From the NCBI GenBank assembly GCA_030512335.1, contig JAULSU010000004.1:2046001-2110000 (forward strand): a stretch of DNA of 64,000 nucleotides, in the 5' to 3' direction. The position numbers and the translations under genes were made by a program. This DNA comes from Immersiella caudata. Taxonomy: Eukaryota; Ascomycota; Sordariomycetes; Sordariales; Lasiosphaeriaceae. The first letter of the stretch is position 1. The number at the start of each line of letters is the position of its first letter. Positions 20,153 through 30,300 of the stretch are shown piece after piece. The notes beneath the pieces are model-generated. The model saw nothing but the letters and a program-made list of their open reading frames with translations, was not told the origin of the DNA and ran no database searches.

Positions 20153-22447
20153 TCAAAGCAAAACGAGCCTCTCCTGCTCAGCACCCGCCAGAAATCTGTC
20201 CACCGATCCCCGCGGCTGCTCCCCATCGACACTGCGAAACACTCCCACCCTCTTGTAAGCACGTGTATTCCCCTTCCCCCCTTCCACCCCTGCCACCAGC
20301 AGCCCCGCCAGTCCACTTTGTCCCTCAGCAGCCATATCAAACCACCCCAGCACCAGCATCCTCAGGCCAAACGGGTCTTCTAGCTTCCCCTCAGGGTCCC
20401 AGTCGAGATTGAACTGCCACAGGTGGTCGCCCGACTCAGTGACAAGCACCCAGATCCTCGGCTTATAGCCAGTCATGGTGATTGTGACAGTCAATTCCTC
20501 CCTTTCGACCGTGACCATATGCGGTGATGGAATGTCCGCGATCAGAGCTGTGATACGCAACTCTGCATGCGTGATTGCACCTAGCGGATCTGCTCCCCTG
20601 TGAACAACATGCGGCTTGAGCCGATCGTATCCCGGCATGAGCGTGTAGCGGTTCCCATCGTCGTCGTTGAGCAGGTCGAATGACACCTTTCCGCGGTTGG
20701 CCCAGCTCCAGGATGGGGCGATGTAGGGCTCTGCGTATGAGACAAGGAGGAGAGAGTCCAGGTCTGGCGCGATCGCGGCGTGCGGGTCGTTCATAGTCCA
20801 AAGGAGATCCCCTGGCATGGATTGCCTCCACAGCCCAGCTGCGTAGTCAGACTCTGGGAACCCGGCTGCGGCGGCGTACGATCGTGCCATGGATGAAAGG
20901 GCGTGGAAGGTGTCGGTCATGTCGGAAAACCCTGGGGGACGATTGTGGAATTTGCCGGTTCGAGCACTGTACCAGCCGACAATCTGCCGCCAGACTGCAC
21001 CGCCACTGCCGTTCTCCTCATTCACTCCCTCCTCCTCCTCCAGAGATCCCACCGTCTTGTCCATCTGTGACAGGAGACGCGTACGTTCCAACCCGTACTG
21101 AGACAGTGAGTGGAAGCTCGTGAGTGGTCCTTCCCTGTAAAACGACCCATACGGACAGGAAATGATGAGATTGCGGCGCCCAAAACCAAGGAACCGGGTT
21201 GAGGAGAGTTGCTCGACGTCAGTCCAGCCACGCATATTCCACTTTCCGAGTGTGTTTGCCCAGAGGACCTGTGTCTGGGGCGAGTTGTGGTTGCCGAGGT
21301 TGTCGTTCATCAAGATGTCGACGAAATCCAACTTCAGCATACCTGCAACCTTTGGACGAAGGGAGGAGCGGTAGTTGATATACACGGCGGGCTGAGGGAC
21401 GAGGAACGACTCTTGGCAAGAGGATGCCGCAAGGGCACCAATTGTAACCGTAGAGTTGCCGTAGATCTTGTCCGTCAGGCCGGCGTGCTCCTCCCAGTCC
21501 TCACCTGGCCCCCGTTGGTCCTGTCGTACGCACAGCGCGTCGACCCAGAGGTAAGGCATGGAGAGAGCTCTCGCAGTTGCAACTGCATCTTTGACAGCCC
21601 TGGGCAAGCGCTGCTCGTCAATAGCCGTCGAGAACCGCAACTCTGCTTCGCTGCTGTCTGTCTTCAGCTGCGCCCGAGCTTCGACTTCGGATCCCCAGCA
21701 ATAGCTAAGGGCGGCATAGTCCGGAGGCTGGTCAAATGAGTCTGAGCGGACAAGCTTGATTGAGTTGTCCCCAATCTCGATTAGGCGTTTCGGACGGAAG
21801 CTCTCAGTGGCATGTCCGTGATCGCTGGAGCACCAGTCAATGACGCCCCGGGCCCAGCGCACGGAGTCTTCGTCGGCCATCCAGTCCGTAAGCGTCAATC
21901 CAGGCGGGATGCGAAGCCAGCTGCTGACGTCGAGGTCGTCTGAGCCCCCGCCTGGCGAGGGAGTCTCAATGGCTTCAGCCCCAAAAGTCACCGTCAAGAT
22001 GTCGTCGCCTCCTGTGATCCGGATGTCGACCTTCAGACAGAGCAATCCCAGGGGCAAGTCGTATTTCTCAATCCCCTCGCTGAACCATATCCAGTACACG
22101 TCAAAGGAACACTCCGACTGCTGGTTGAGAAACGCTCTGGTTCCCTCAACGGGAGCCACGGCATCATTGGCAGCTTGGACCAGGATGGTCTGACGGAGGA
22201 ACGCGCAGAATCCGCAGCTGCGCGCTGAGACTTCGAGGCCTGGCAATGACGGGAGCGTGTCGGTGTAATCGTCGCCCGGAACTCTGATGACCCAGAAACC
22301 GGGTCCGTCGGCTTGGGAGTACCACCGCTTGGGCAGGACGAGATACTCTTCGCCGTTTCTCCTCGCGGCAACTTCGCCGCCTTCGTTCTTGTCATTGAAT
22401 TCGAGGAAGCGGCATCGCTCGCAGAGCTGCGCTGCTTGTGGGGTCAT
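20153..22447 (-). CDS. HET-domain protein 2
   Basis: A single-exon gene of 764 residues, starting MTPQAAQLCERCRFLEF. An open frame reaches upstream to another ATG at 22564, but the chosen start fits the family, whose members begin with a CxxC pair. A second pair, CGFCAFLRQ, follows, so the N-terminal region (1-110) may bind zinc. The HET domain (about 250-400) shows PDYAALSYCWGSEVEA, MPYLWVDALCVRQDQRG, LTDKIYGNSTVTIGALAASS and MRGWTDVEQLSSTRFLGF. The C-terminal part carries YIAPSWSWANRGKVSF, the conserved PSWSWA motif of these proteins. It ends convergent with the metallopeptidase gene. It is likely involved in vegetative incompatibility or another non-self response. Confidence 0.9.
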   Translation of the reverse strand: MTPQAAQLCERCRFLEFNDKNEGGEVAARRNGEEYLVLPKRWYSQADGPGFWVIRVPGDDYTDTLPSLPGLEVSARSCGFCAFLRQTILVQAANDAVAPVEGTRAFLNQQSECSFDVYWIWFSEGIEKYDLPLGLLCLKVDIRITGGDDILTVTFGAEAIETPSPGGGSDDLDVSSWLRIPPGLTLTDWMADEDSVRWARGVIDWCSSDHGHATESFRPKRLIEIGDNSIKLVRSDSFDQPPDYAALSYCWGSEVEARAQLKTDSSEAELRFSTAIDEQRLPRAVKDAVATARALSMPYLWVDALCVRQDQRGPGEDWEEHAGLTDKIYGNSTVTIGALAASSCQESFLVPQPAVYINYRSSLRPKVAGMLKLDFVDILMNDNLGNHNSPQTQVLWANTLGKWNMRGWTDVEQLSSTRFLGFGRRNLIISCPYGSFYREGPLTSFHSLSQYGLERTRLLSQMDKTVGSLEEEEGVNEENGSGGAVWRQIVGWYSARTGKFHNRPPGFSDMTDTFHALSSMARSYAAAAGFPESDYAAGLWRQSMPGDLLWTMNDPHAAIAPDLDSLLLVSYAEPYIAPSWSWANRGKVSFDLLNDDDGNRYTLMPGYDRLKPHVVHRGADPLGAITHAELRITALIADIPSPHMVTVEREELTVTITMTGYKPRIWVLVTESGDHLWQFNLDWDPEGKLEDPFGLRMLVLGWFDMAAEGQSGLAGLLVAGVEGGKGNTRAYKRVGVFRSVDGEQPRGSVDRFLAGAEQERLVLL

Positions 22448-23026
22448 GGCGAAAGAATTGGTGAGCCCCTGCTTTGCGTAGAAGTCGAAGATGAAGAAAA
22501 AGACGAAGTCATCGTTTTGGGTGGTGATCAGAAACTTGAGGTTGAAATATCGGGCAATTGCCAAGCAGTGTCGGGCTCAGCTGCGGCTGAGGCGCATCGC
22601 GTTGGGCGTCGGGCAATCATGATGTGGCATCGAGCGGACTCCAGCGGCGGGCAGCCCGATAAATGCGATATTCGAGTTGCCGAGTGGCATGGCCCCAAAA
22701 AAGCGTAGCCAGACGCGTCTTTGAAGGTCTTGCCATTCGCGAGGGTGGTGCGAGAAAACGCGTTTTACTGAGAATTCTGTGGGAAAAAAGTCAAGTTTTC
22801 TTGGTGGAGACGTTGTGCGGGACGGCAAGGGATCAAATTGGTTATATCAACCCACGGAACCGTCAGCTTGGAACCGATCCCCCTGAGGGGCGAATTACCT
22901 TTGCTAGCGCGTGCTCGAACTGGAAATCACATCTGAAGTCTCACCTCACTCCTTCCCTCCCCCATTCACCGTCATTCCATTTTCTCTCCCTTTGCCCGTC
23001 CTCCCCCACCCACTTGAACGTCCACA
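22448..23026. other. Divergent promoter region
   Basis: About 580 bp between HET protein 2 and the F-box relic, both reading outward. No gene or strong signal is seen. Confidence 0.4.
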
Positions 23027-23360
23027 ATGCCTCGACTTGAATCCCTGCCCCTGGAGATACTCGGCGAATCTGCTCCCATCTCTGCGTCTACTGTGCGGAC
23101 CCAACATGGCCGAAACCTGGTTTGGACCGCGCCGTGCGGGGCAACAACTGGTGCAGCTACATTGGCGAGCCCAAAGTAGTTCTGCCTGCATTTCGTGAAC
23201 CAAGCCGGGCACTCGCCGCGCTCTGTTAAACGTCAAAGCATCTTCGCGACGTCGCGCAGCCATACTTTTACCACTTGGTGGAAAGCGTCGACGTCAAAGG
23301 TGACGAATTCCTCGCACGCTTGACCCTGAAGCTTGCATCCAGGTTAGCCCGTGTTTTTAA
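23027..23360 (+). pseudogene. Truncated F-box protein pseudogene
   Basis: The ATG at 23027 gives MPRLESLPLEIL, a classic F-box start. A one-base frameshift at about 23065 is needed to continue as RICSHLCVYCADPTWPKPG. The restored frame then reads PSRALAALC, stop (TAA at 23227), TSKHLRDVAQPYFYHLVESV, and fades after TLKLA. The second F-box half (ALC.TSKHLRDVA) normally has Gln, Arg or Leu at the stop position; CAA to TAA is a single C-to-T change. No downstream leucine-rich region remains, so only the N-terminal 110 codons survive. Confidence 0.65.
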
Positions 23361-23479
23361 CTCTATGAGTAGTGTTATGCTTTGGCCATTGGTTGTACAT
23401 AGTTTGGCGAAATACAGGCGATGTTTGGAGAGGATAATCGCGGTCCAAAGGGCTAGGCCCACAGCTGTTCCTGCTGAAA

Positions 23480-23498
23480 CAAAAAAAAAAAAAAAAAA
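23480..23498 (+). repeat. Poly-A run beside a CTAG palindrome
   Basis: A run of about 18 adenines is followed by CTAGGTCCCTAG and a further CTAGG repeat. It sits 120 bp after the end of the F-box relic. It could be a retroposition scar or a simple mononucleotide repeat. Confidence 0.5.
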
Positions 23499-23588
23499 CT
23501 AGGTCCCTAGCCAGCTAGGGTATTGGTCTAATTTCACCAGTTCCATCACAAGGGCAGGCAAGCAACCGAGAGATGCGTGAAGAGCCAG

Positions 23589-25448
23589 CTACTCCCTTGT
23601 CCCGCGCCCTGAACTCCCCATCACACTCCTCCATCGGTCCCTCCACGCACGTCCCTCCCTCTTGTCCGGTTTCTCGACCTCTTGAGCCTCGCCAAAAGTC
23701 CACACCGTGTACTCTCTCCCAAACACGTAAATCAAGGTTCTCTCATCCCGTTTCAACCACTCGGCCTTGAGATCAGTCAGGCTGATTTGCTTGTCGCCGC
23801 CCCCTGCCTCCAATGCGTATGCCATGCGGTAGAAAGACTGCGGGCGAGGTCGAATCCCATGAAGCTCAAAGGGCGAGAAAGCTAGTAGTTCCGTTGTACC
23901 TGTTGGGCTGCGCACCGGAAACGGAAGGTCCTCCTCGATTCTGAGAGTCGGATCGATCTGCCGCTCTCCATCGCAGGGTTTCAGCATCATGACAACAGCC
24001 TTGAGATATCTTTGTGGGGTACCGCTTCTTTCGCCTTCCTCGCGCCCGGTGACTTCAACAGCCAAGAGTCCGTCCCAGAGATGCGTATCCGGGGTTCGTT
24101 GATAGATGCAATGGTGAACGAACGCAGAGAAACTCTTGGTGTAGACGTTGAAGCACACCGACCCCATGCTTCCCGGATATTCGCAATCGCAGATGGGCTC
24201 CTCGCCAATCCATGCCGTCAAGAGGCAGTAACCGCCATATGCATCGCAGCGCTCGTAGCGAAGATAGTGCACCGTGTTGACCGTCCGAGAGCGCTGCATA
24301 ATGCGGTAGGCAAGATGCTCATGCGGACATACCACCCGCGCCGTCAACGTCCCCCCGGTAATCTCATTCACCACCAAGTCCACCTCGTCCCACGTAATGA
24401 CAAAAAACACATCCGCATCCGTCGGGTGCAGTATGAACTCCAGCTTCACATCCGTATCCCGGAACCGCAACCCAACTTTCGGCGCCGGCCGCGGATTCGG
24501 CGGATACCCTAAAATTACCTGTCCCCCCATAGATACAGGCCCAGGTGCATAACACCCCAGACCCGCAGCATTCACCGTCTTCAGCAACCCGCCCTCCCAC
24601 GTCCAGATCCACACCTCCGCCCACCTCTTCCCCACAATCAGCAACCTCTCCTCCTGCACCACGCACCGATCAAACGCCACGTGCAGTGCAATCTTCTTCA
24701 TCTCGTTCCTATCCAAATGCCAGACGCAAATCCCCGCGTCTTCCTGCCCCATGACGAACAGCGACTTCCCCATCGCCGTTTTCCACCCCACGTGGCCCTC
24801 ATCGTAGCGAACCACTTGGCCCGGGTAGAGGTACATCCTTCTCGTCTTGGCGCGCAAGTCGTCGATGATGGCGAAGTAGGGTAGATGCCATCCCTCCGGC
24901 CACCATGCGACGCGTCCATGGCTGTATAGCTTGATGCGCGAGACGTGGTCGTCTTCTGCGGTGGGGTCCAGACCGGGGACGCTAGAGAGGGAGTGCACGC
25001 CGCCGGAAGCGACGGGGAGGTTCTTGGAGAGGGTGAAGAAGTTATTATTGCTGTCGCCATCGAGGTTGAGACGGACCACGTAGTGTGTGGAGTTGGTGAA
25101 GCGACCGGTGAGGTGGAGGTGCTGGTGGAGCAGAGCAGAGTGAAAAGCTTCGCCTCGGGCTTCAATTGACGGTGAAGAGGCGCGGATGTGAGCGGCGAGG
25201 CCGGGGGCGAAACGGTGGGCGAGGGGGGTCCATATTTCGGGGGAGAGTAGGAGGGAGCGCCAGGCGCGGCACACGTTAAGGGCGGAGAGGACGTCGGCGG
25301 GGTCGGTGAAGTCTTGGAAGATGAGGAGGATGAGTTCAGTTGGGAGGTGGTTGAAGAGCTCTCGGGGCTGGGATGTGCAGTTTGAGTTGGGGGCTTGTTG
25401 TGGCTTTTCGGGCGGTGGCTTGCGCCAGGAGGGAAGTAGCGACTTCAT
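23589..25448 (-). CDS. F-box protein
   Basis: A single-exon gene of 619 residues. The start at 25448 (MKSLLPSWRKPPPEKPQQ) is the first ATG; the frame is open upstream without one. A canonical F-box occupies residues about 30-75: LFNHLPTELILLIFQDF, then PADVLSALNVCRAWRSLLLS, then PEIWTPLAHRFAP. F-box proteins link substrates to Skp1-cullin ubiquitin ligases. The remaining 540 residues contain repeated short strands (RVAWWPEGWHLPYFAIIDD, ICVWHLDRNEMKKIALHV, AEVWIWTWEGGLLKTVN) spaced like blades of a beta-propeller, a common substrate-binding fold in fungal F-box proteins; this second part is inference. It lies in a tail-to-tail arrangement with the F-box relic. Confidence 0.82.
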   Translation of the reverse strand: MKSLLPSWRKPPPEKPQQAPNSNCTSQPRELFNHLPTELILLIFQDFTDPADVLSALNVCRAWRSLLLSPEIWTPLAHRFAPGLAAHIRASSPSIEARGEAFHSALLHQHLHLTGRFTNSTHYVVRLNLDGDSNNNFFTLSKNLPVASGGVHSLSSVPGLDPTAEDDHVSRIKLYSHGRVAWWPEGWHLPYFAIIDDLRAKTRRMYLYPGQVVRYDEGHVGWKTAMGKSLFVMGQEDAGICVWHLDRNEMKKIALHVAFDRCVVQEERLLIVGKRWAEVWIWTWEGGLLKTVNAAGLGCYAPGPVSMGGQVILGYPPNPRPAPKVGLRFRDTDVKLEFILHPTDADVFFVITWDEVDLVVNEITGGTLTARVVCPHEHLAYRIMQRSRTVNTVHYLRYERCDAYGGYCLLTAWIGEEPICDCEYPGSMGSVCFNVYTKSFSAFVHHCIYQRTPDTHLWDGLLAVEVTGREEGERSGTPQRYLKAVVMMLKPCDGERQIDPTLRIEEDLPFPVRSPTGTTELLAFSPFELHGIRPRPQSFYRMAYALEAGGGDKQISLTDLKAEWLKRDERTLIYVFGREYTVWTFGEAQEVEKPDKREGRAWRDRWRSVMGSSGRGTRE

Positions 25449-26878
25449 GGTGAGGGGAGGTGACGTGACGTTGGGATTGTTAGCGTGGTTCGAGCCGGCT
25501 GCGGACACAACCAGGCGTCAGATTCCAGGAAGAATAGCACGTGATAAATCACGTGTGGCTGGACTGCGACATCACCGCCTAATCTCTCCTAGCTTCTGCT
25601 GGTCGTGTGGTTGAAGGTGGTCCAGAAGGTTGGGCTTGAACTGCGTTATTCCCGGCACCTTCGAGTTTCCCGTGGATGACAGATCGCGATGGCTTTCCAT
25701 ACTGTGCAGGAGGGGTGCCCTTTGTTGCCCCACATCAAGCAGTCTGATACCTGGGGGTTGTTGGTCAAAGCGCCCTGAACGCGGAACGCGGATTCTTTCC
25801 ACATCCAAAATTCCGGTCCGCCACTTTCGGCGAGCAAAAAGAGGGCGATGTCATATAACTACATGTAGGATTTGTGTTAGTCCACTGATCATCTGGACAA
25901 TTAGCGCCCCTGTTCAAACCCAGCGTTCATCTGCTGGGCTGGTTAACCCCTGCCCTGTCCGTCCTGATTGGGCCTAGGATGGCGGCTTCCGCTCACCCCA
26001 CGTCTCTCAGCCACCATTCCAGATCAGGAACCATATCCCGACGGCCTCGATGTATTGGAAAGTCAAGAAAAGGGCAGGACTGAGAAGCATCTGCTCGGGC
26101 ATAAAAGCCCCGAAAGAAGATGGTCAATTTCGCCTTCATGTTCAGACACAAATCATCATCGCATTCGCGCCTTCACTCGCACGGCTCCCGAGACAACGAG
26201 TTTCGACCCAGATGAAATTCAAATCGTCCTCGGCCCCGGCTTCCCTTCCCTTGAAAGCCTCAATATCATGTTGGCCGATCTTATCAAACAGGCCTACCTC
26301 GAACTCGAGGACGAACTCGAGCAAGAGCGCATCAAACAAGGCCCCAACTCACCAAGCACTCCCCAGAGCCGTGCGCCGGTTTTTCTCGGGGGAGGCTCGC
26401 CTACGGCGCCTCAGTCAGACCCTGCGCCATCTACCTTGAAAGTTTGGCGATGCCATGTGCCACGTCGAACCACCTTGTGGAAATTTAGCATTCATGTGCA
26501 GGGCTAAGTCGTACATGTCGACATCTTTTTGGTCTATATAATCGGTGTCAACAGCTACCCTACGTTTCCCGCGTTTGCAGTGCATAGTTATTGCCGCCAT
26601 GTTGCACTTTCGGTGAAGGATATGGAGCAGGCGGGCGGGTATCAACCGCTTCCCAAGCGTGTGAGCGGGAACGCGCAAAACGCGGCTTATGGGAACGGAC
26701 ATCTCACGGTGCGGATTCTCGGGTACGCGGACCGTTCGAGATAAGGTAGCTGGCTAATAGTGGAGGTGGCTAGGTACGGGTTAAAAAGTGAGGTCAGATA
26801 ATTAGATACCACATTCCCTCTTGCCCGGGCCCAAAATCTCCAAAATCTTGTTGAAAAAAGAAGGGCGGTTATGCAAAA
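25449..26878. other. Gene-poor gap with a possible orphan exon
   Basis: About 1.4 kb. A plus-strand frame (about 25968-26507, no ATG at its start) includes FDPDEIQIVLGPGFPSLES and an acidic helix (KQAYLELEDELEQERIKQG) that looks coding-like, and could be one exon or a relic of an unknown gene. A minus-strand frame at 26415-26702 overlaps its end. I cannot assemble a gene model with a start and splice sites. Confidence 0.25.
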
Positions 26879-28291
26879 TCATGATGTGACCCAGTACGTC
26901 GTGATCTCCCTCAGATCCTCGACGAGCGCGGCAGGGTTATCCAACCCGGGGAAATGACCACCGAAATCGTGATCTGCCAGGGAAAGTTAGCATCCGCAGT
27001 TCGGAAACGAAGCTGAACGTACTCCGATAGCTGACAAGGTTGCCAACTTGTGCGACCTTTGCTGGCGGCCAAAATCCAACATTGTACTTGAACGCGCTGA
27101 ACAGCAACGGTGCATCTGTTGCAGCCTTGGTATACTCGTCCTTGAAACCATTCGGGTTCTGCGCATAGATGAACGTGCTCGACACAAAGCTTTTGGTCAG
27201 GTAAAACAAGGAGACGCCTGTCAAGAGCTCCCTGCGGTCGAGCACCGACGGGCCCGATCCCGCTCTCGGGTCCGACCAATCAATCATTTTCTCTCCGATC
27301 CACGCCAGCTGGCCGACGGGGTTGTCGGAAAGCGCGAGGCCGATCGTGTTTGGCTAGATGTCATTAGCACCTTCCGCATAGTCCATCTTCGCCCCCCAAC
27401 CAAACCCTCACCTTCGTACTCTGTAGTATAAAATACCCATTCCCCGTTCGCCTCCACTCCTCCGCCATCTCCAACTCAAATCTCTCCAGCTCGCTCTCAA
27501 GAACAACCCCCTCCTCTGCCAACTGCGCCCCGTTGAGGGGGAAGAACGGGATGAAGGCGAAATGCCCCGCCCTGACAGTAGTATTGTAATTCCCATACAG
27601 TGAATACCCGACGTCGGCGCCCCAATCTGTTGCGTGAATCGCGTATTTCTCGTAGCCTAGGATGGAAGTCATGAGCGTGTTGAAGATGCGAGCCGTGTCG
27701 GCGTTGGTCCAGTTGGCGGGTGGGGCCGAGGAGAAGGCGAAACCGGGGAGGGAGGGGATGATGATGTGGAAGGAGGGAGAAGTTGTGTTTTTGGGTGAGG
27801 TTAGAGGGTTGATCAGGGGGAGGAATTCGAGGAAGGAGCCGGGCCAGCCGTGGAGAAGGAGGAGGGGGATGGCATCTGGCGAGGAGGATTTGTGGTGGAT
27901 GAAGTGGATATCGAGGTTTTCAATCTTGGTGGTGAAGTGGTTGTATCTAAATAGCGGCAATGTCAGTCTTCCGTTCTTGCTCCCATCTAGATGGGGCGGA
28001 GACGTGCTTGTTAATCTCGTCTTGCTGCTTGTTCCAGTCAAAGTCATGCAGCCACTGCTGCTTCAACCCTTTGAGGACGTCCAGGTCGATGCCAAAGGTG
28101 GAGCCGATACCTGGGTATTCTGGTTCGTCTGGGAGTTTGCTCTCTTTAATGAGCTTCAACATGCGAGGCGTCTCGTCGGAGAGGTTGACTTTGAAAGTCG
28201 TGACGAGAGATGGCTTCCCAACAGGTGTGGCAATGCCGAGACCGGCAGCCAGAAGGGTTAGAAAGGCGTATGAAAAAGTATTGTGATGCAT
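26879..28291 (-). CDS. Secreted epoxide hydrolase (EHN plus alpha/beta hydrolase)
   Basis: Hydrolyses epoxides to diols. The exons read 28291-28008, 27946-27412, 27353-27023 and 26973-26879, giving 414 residues. A signal peptide (MHHNTFSYAFLTLLAAGLGI) is followed by the epoxide-hydrolase N-terminal domain (residues about 25-110; LKGLKQQWLHDFDWNKQ). The alpha/beta-hydrolase core has the oxyanion motif LLLLHGWPGSFLEF, the nucleophile region HATDWGADVGYSLYG (Asp) and a C-terminal catalytic His in HDFGGHFPGLDNP. Introns 2 and 3 are standard (58 and 49 bp). Intron 1 (27947-28007) must use a GC donor (GCACGT) to keep the conserved INKYNHFTTKI junction. A TATAAAG box lies about 85 bp upstream. It is probably a detoxifying or secondary-metabolism enzyme, although no backbone gene is adjacent. 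Confidence 0.87.
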
Positions 28292-28836
28292 TGTGCAACT
28301 GAAATTAATGGTATCTGTGGGTGGCAGGATTGAAGATACTGGTCACGGTTGGAAACCTGCCATCGTGGGTGACTTTATACCTTTCTGAGGCCTGAGTTCT
28401 GATGGTCGTCGGCGCGTAGAATCATCTGACACTACACGATTACCTGACTGCTCGCAATTACTTGCACCTAACATAAAGTAAGCAGAGTTACACGGGATAG
28501 TGGCAGTCTAACTTGACGATGCGATGTAACTCGGGCAAATTGGTCAGCCAAGATTTGTAATGCATTGCGGTGCGGCTATCTGCATGGCTGACGGGTCAGA
28601 TCGTGTGCATATCGCGGTGGGGGTGGTAGATTGCGTCTCGCATATCGCGGAGCTTATATGTTGCATGTTGACATCGACTGGAACAATTCCGTGTGGAGCT
28701 GACGAATCATCATTTACTGCCCAACACGACAAAACCTTTCGGAAGAACTCTCCCCCATCAACCCGATACTGATCCCCCGTTCCCCGTACCCCTTTATGCT
28801 TATCCAGCCAGTCCGGCCCCATACACGTCGCCTCCA
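28292..28836. other. Intergenic gap
   Basis: About 545 bp between two minus-strand genes. Apart from the TATA box at 28373 there is no supportable feature. Confidence 0.4.
28373..28379 (-). promoter_or_regulatory. TATA box of the epoxide hydrolase gene
   Basis: Read on the minus strand, TATAAAG lies about 82 bp upstream of the start codon at 28291. Confidence 0.5.
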
Positions 28837-29466
28837 TCACACACGATCCAACTCCGTCATGATCTCCTCGGGCGTAATCCGTATCCATCTCACAGCGTTC
28901 CCCTTCACATCCACTAACAGCATGCACACGCTCCCTGTATCTAACGCTTCTTTGTCTACGATGACGACATTTTGAGAGCAGAAGGACAGCTGCAGGCTCT
29001 TCAGGGACCTTGTCTCCTTCTTCAGCCCCTGAAGGTGGCTCATACTTCTGGATTTCCGCTCGGGCCTTGGCGAGAAGAGCATCAAGTTCAGAGTCGCCTG
29101 GGATGATGAGGCGTCTATCATAGGAAGTGAGATCGTGTGTGCTAGCCATCTCTGGGAGAAAGAAAAGCGCCCCCTCCCAGGCTTGTTCAGGGATGAGATC
29201 GGAGAGGGAGAAGAGGAGTCTCCAGGGGCGGAGGATCGTCTCGATTTCCGCTCCAGTGAGACTTCGAATGTCGAGGACTCTGGGGTTGTCAGCCATCGGG
29301 CGGACACTTTCCCATGGCTGGGGATTGTGTCGAGCGCGAGAAAGTCTTTGATGAGTTGATGGCGTCTCTCAGGGGGCGGGAGGTTGGGATACTGGCCCCA
29401 CTGCCGAATGAGGTACTGCTCGGCTGGCAGAGCGTCCCGTGCCGGGGAAGCAGGTGCATTGCTCAT
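28837..29466 (-). pseudogene. Unknown fungal protein with two compensating frameshifts
   Basis: The ATG at 29466 starts MSNAPASPARDALPAEQYLI, running to ALDTIP at about 29318. Coding-like sequence then continues in another frame (PWESVRPMADNPRVLDIRSL, then EAEIETILRPWRLLF-like text, through EIQKYEPPSGAEEGDKVPEE). At about 28980 it returns to the first frame (CSQNVVIVDKEALDTGSVCM) to the stop. The original frame is open throughout but gives Ser/Arg-rich text typical of a shadow frame. A lost C in the CCCC run at about 29313 and one extra base near 28980 explain both shifts. No intron can bridge them. No known domain is recognised. It is either a pseudogene, a locus with base-calling errors, or a protein with a genuinely replaced middle. 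Confidence 0.55.
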
Positions 29467-29639
29467 CTCAATTTATGTAGCGTGCAATAGAGATGTGATG
29501 TCCCCGTGCCCAGTTTGAGTTTCAGGTGCCGGGATTGAGGAGAGATGAGCGTCACTCTCCAGGTCATTAAACTGCCCCTTTTGTACTGTCATCCAACTGT
29601 GCCCCTGACTTTACAGCCGGCAGAAACTCTCGTGCAGGT

Positions 29640-30275
29640 GTGAGCTCAGTTGTTGGGGGAATGTTGCCTGGTCAGCCTTGCCCTCCCAACATCGGACCGT
29701 TCCCCGCCCACCCGCACCTCTTCATGCATTCCTTCCTGCGGCCTGGAGACCACATGGGCTCCGAGGCGCTGAAGCGGCTGCCGAAGAAGCTGCACACTGA
29801 GTTGAAGCACGACAATGACCCTCCCATGGGCTGGGGGGTATACATTGTGGAGGAGTACGACTGGGTGTTGGGTGAGGTGGTATGGGATATTTACGGTGGC
29901 GGTGTTGCTATTGTTGGCGATATTTTGTTGGCGATATTATGGTGTGTGTTGCAGGAGGATGTGCAGGGCGGGATGGGCATCGGGCAGTGCTCGGTGGGGT
30001 TCCTGGCCGCGGTGTTGGGGCTGGGTGGTGTTGGGGCTGGCGGTGTTGGGGAGGGAGAGCGATGGGGAGGGTTGATTGAAGTTGGGGGAGCTGAAAAGGG
30101 GTTATCAAAAAAGGGATGCTTGGCTGGCTGGCTGGCGTTAAGAGTTGTGACACGTGGGAAACCTCAAGGTCCCAGCCTGCGATGCCCGCTCGACCAAGCC
30201 TTAATAAATACTTCTACAAGCTCTTGGGAACGTCGGCAAGGCGGTTGTTCTTGTTTCCGTTGGACGAGTGCTTGA
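29640..30275 (+). pseudogene. Orphan C-terminal fragment of a fungal membrane protein
   Basis: The frame reads FPAHPHLFMHSFLRPGDHM, then LPKKLHTELKHDNDPPMGWG and VYIVEEYDW, then a hydrophobic segment ending LLAILWCVLQEDVQGGMGIG. This is the typical final exon of large fungal proteins whose C terminus has a W-G-I-Y-x-x-E motif followed by one or two membrane segments. Only about 175 bp separate it from the preceding divergent gene, so the usual several-hundred-residue N-terminal part is missing. The last 60 codons are low-complexity Gly/Val text. An in-frame ATG lies at 29661, but a complete functional protein is unlikely. Confidence 0.45.
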
Positions 30276-30300
30276 TTCGTGTTTTTTGAGCCATTCTTTC

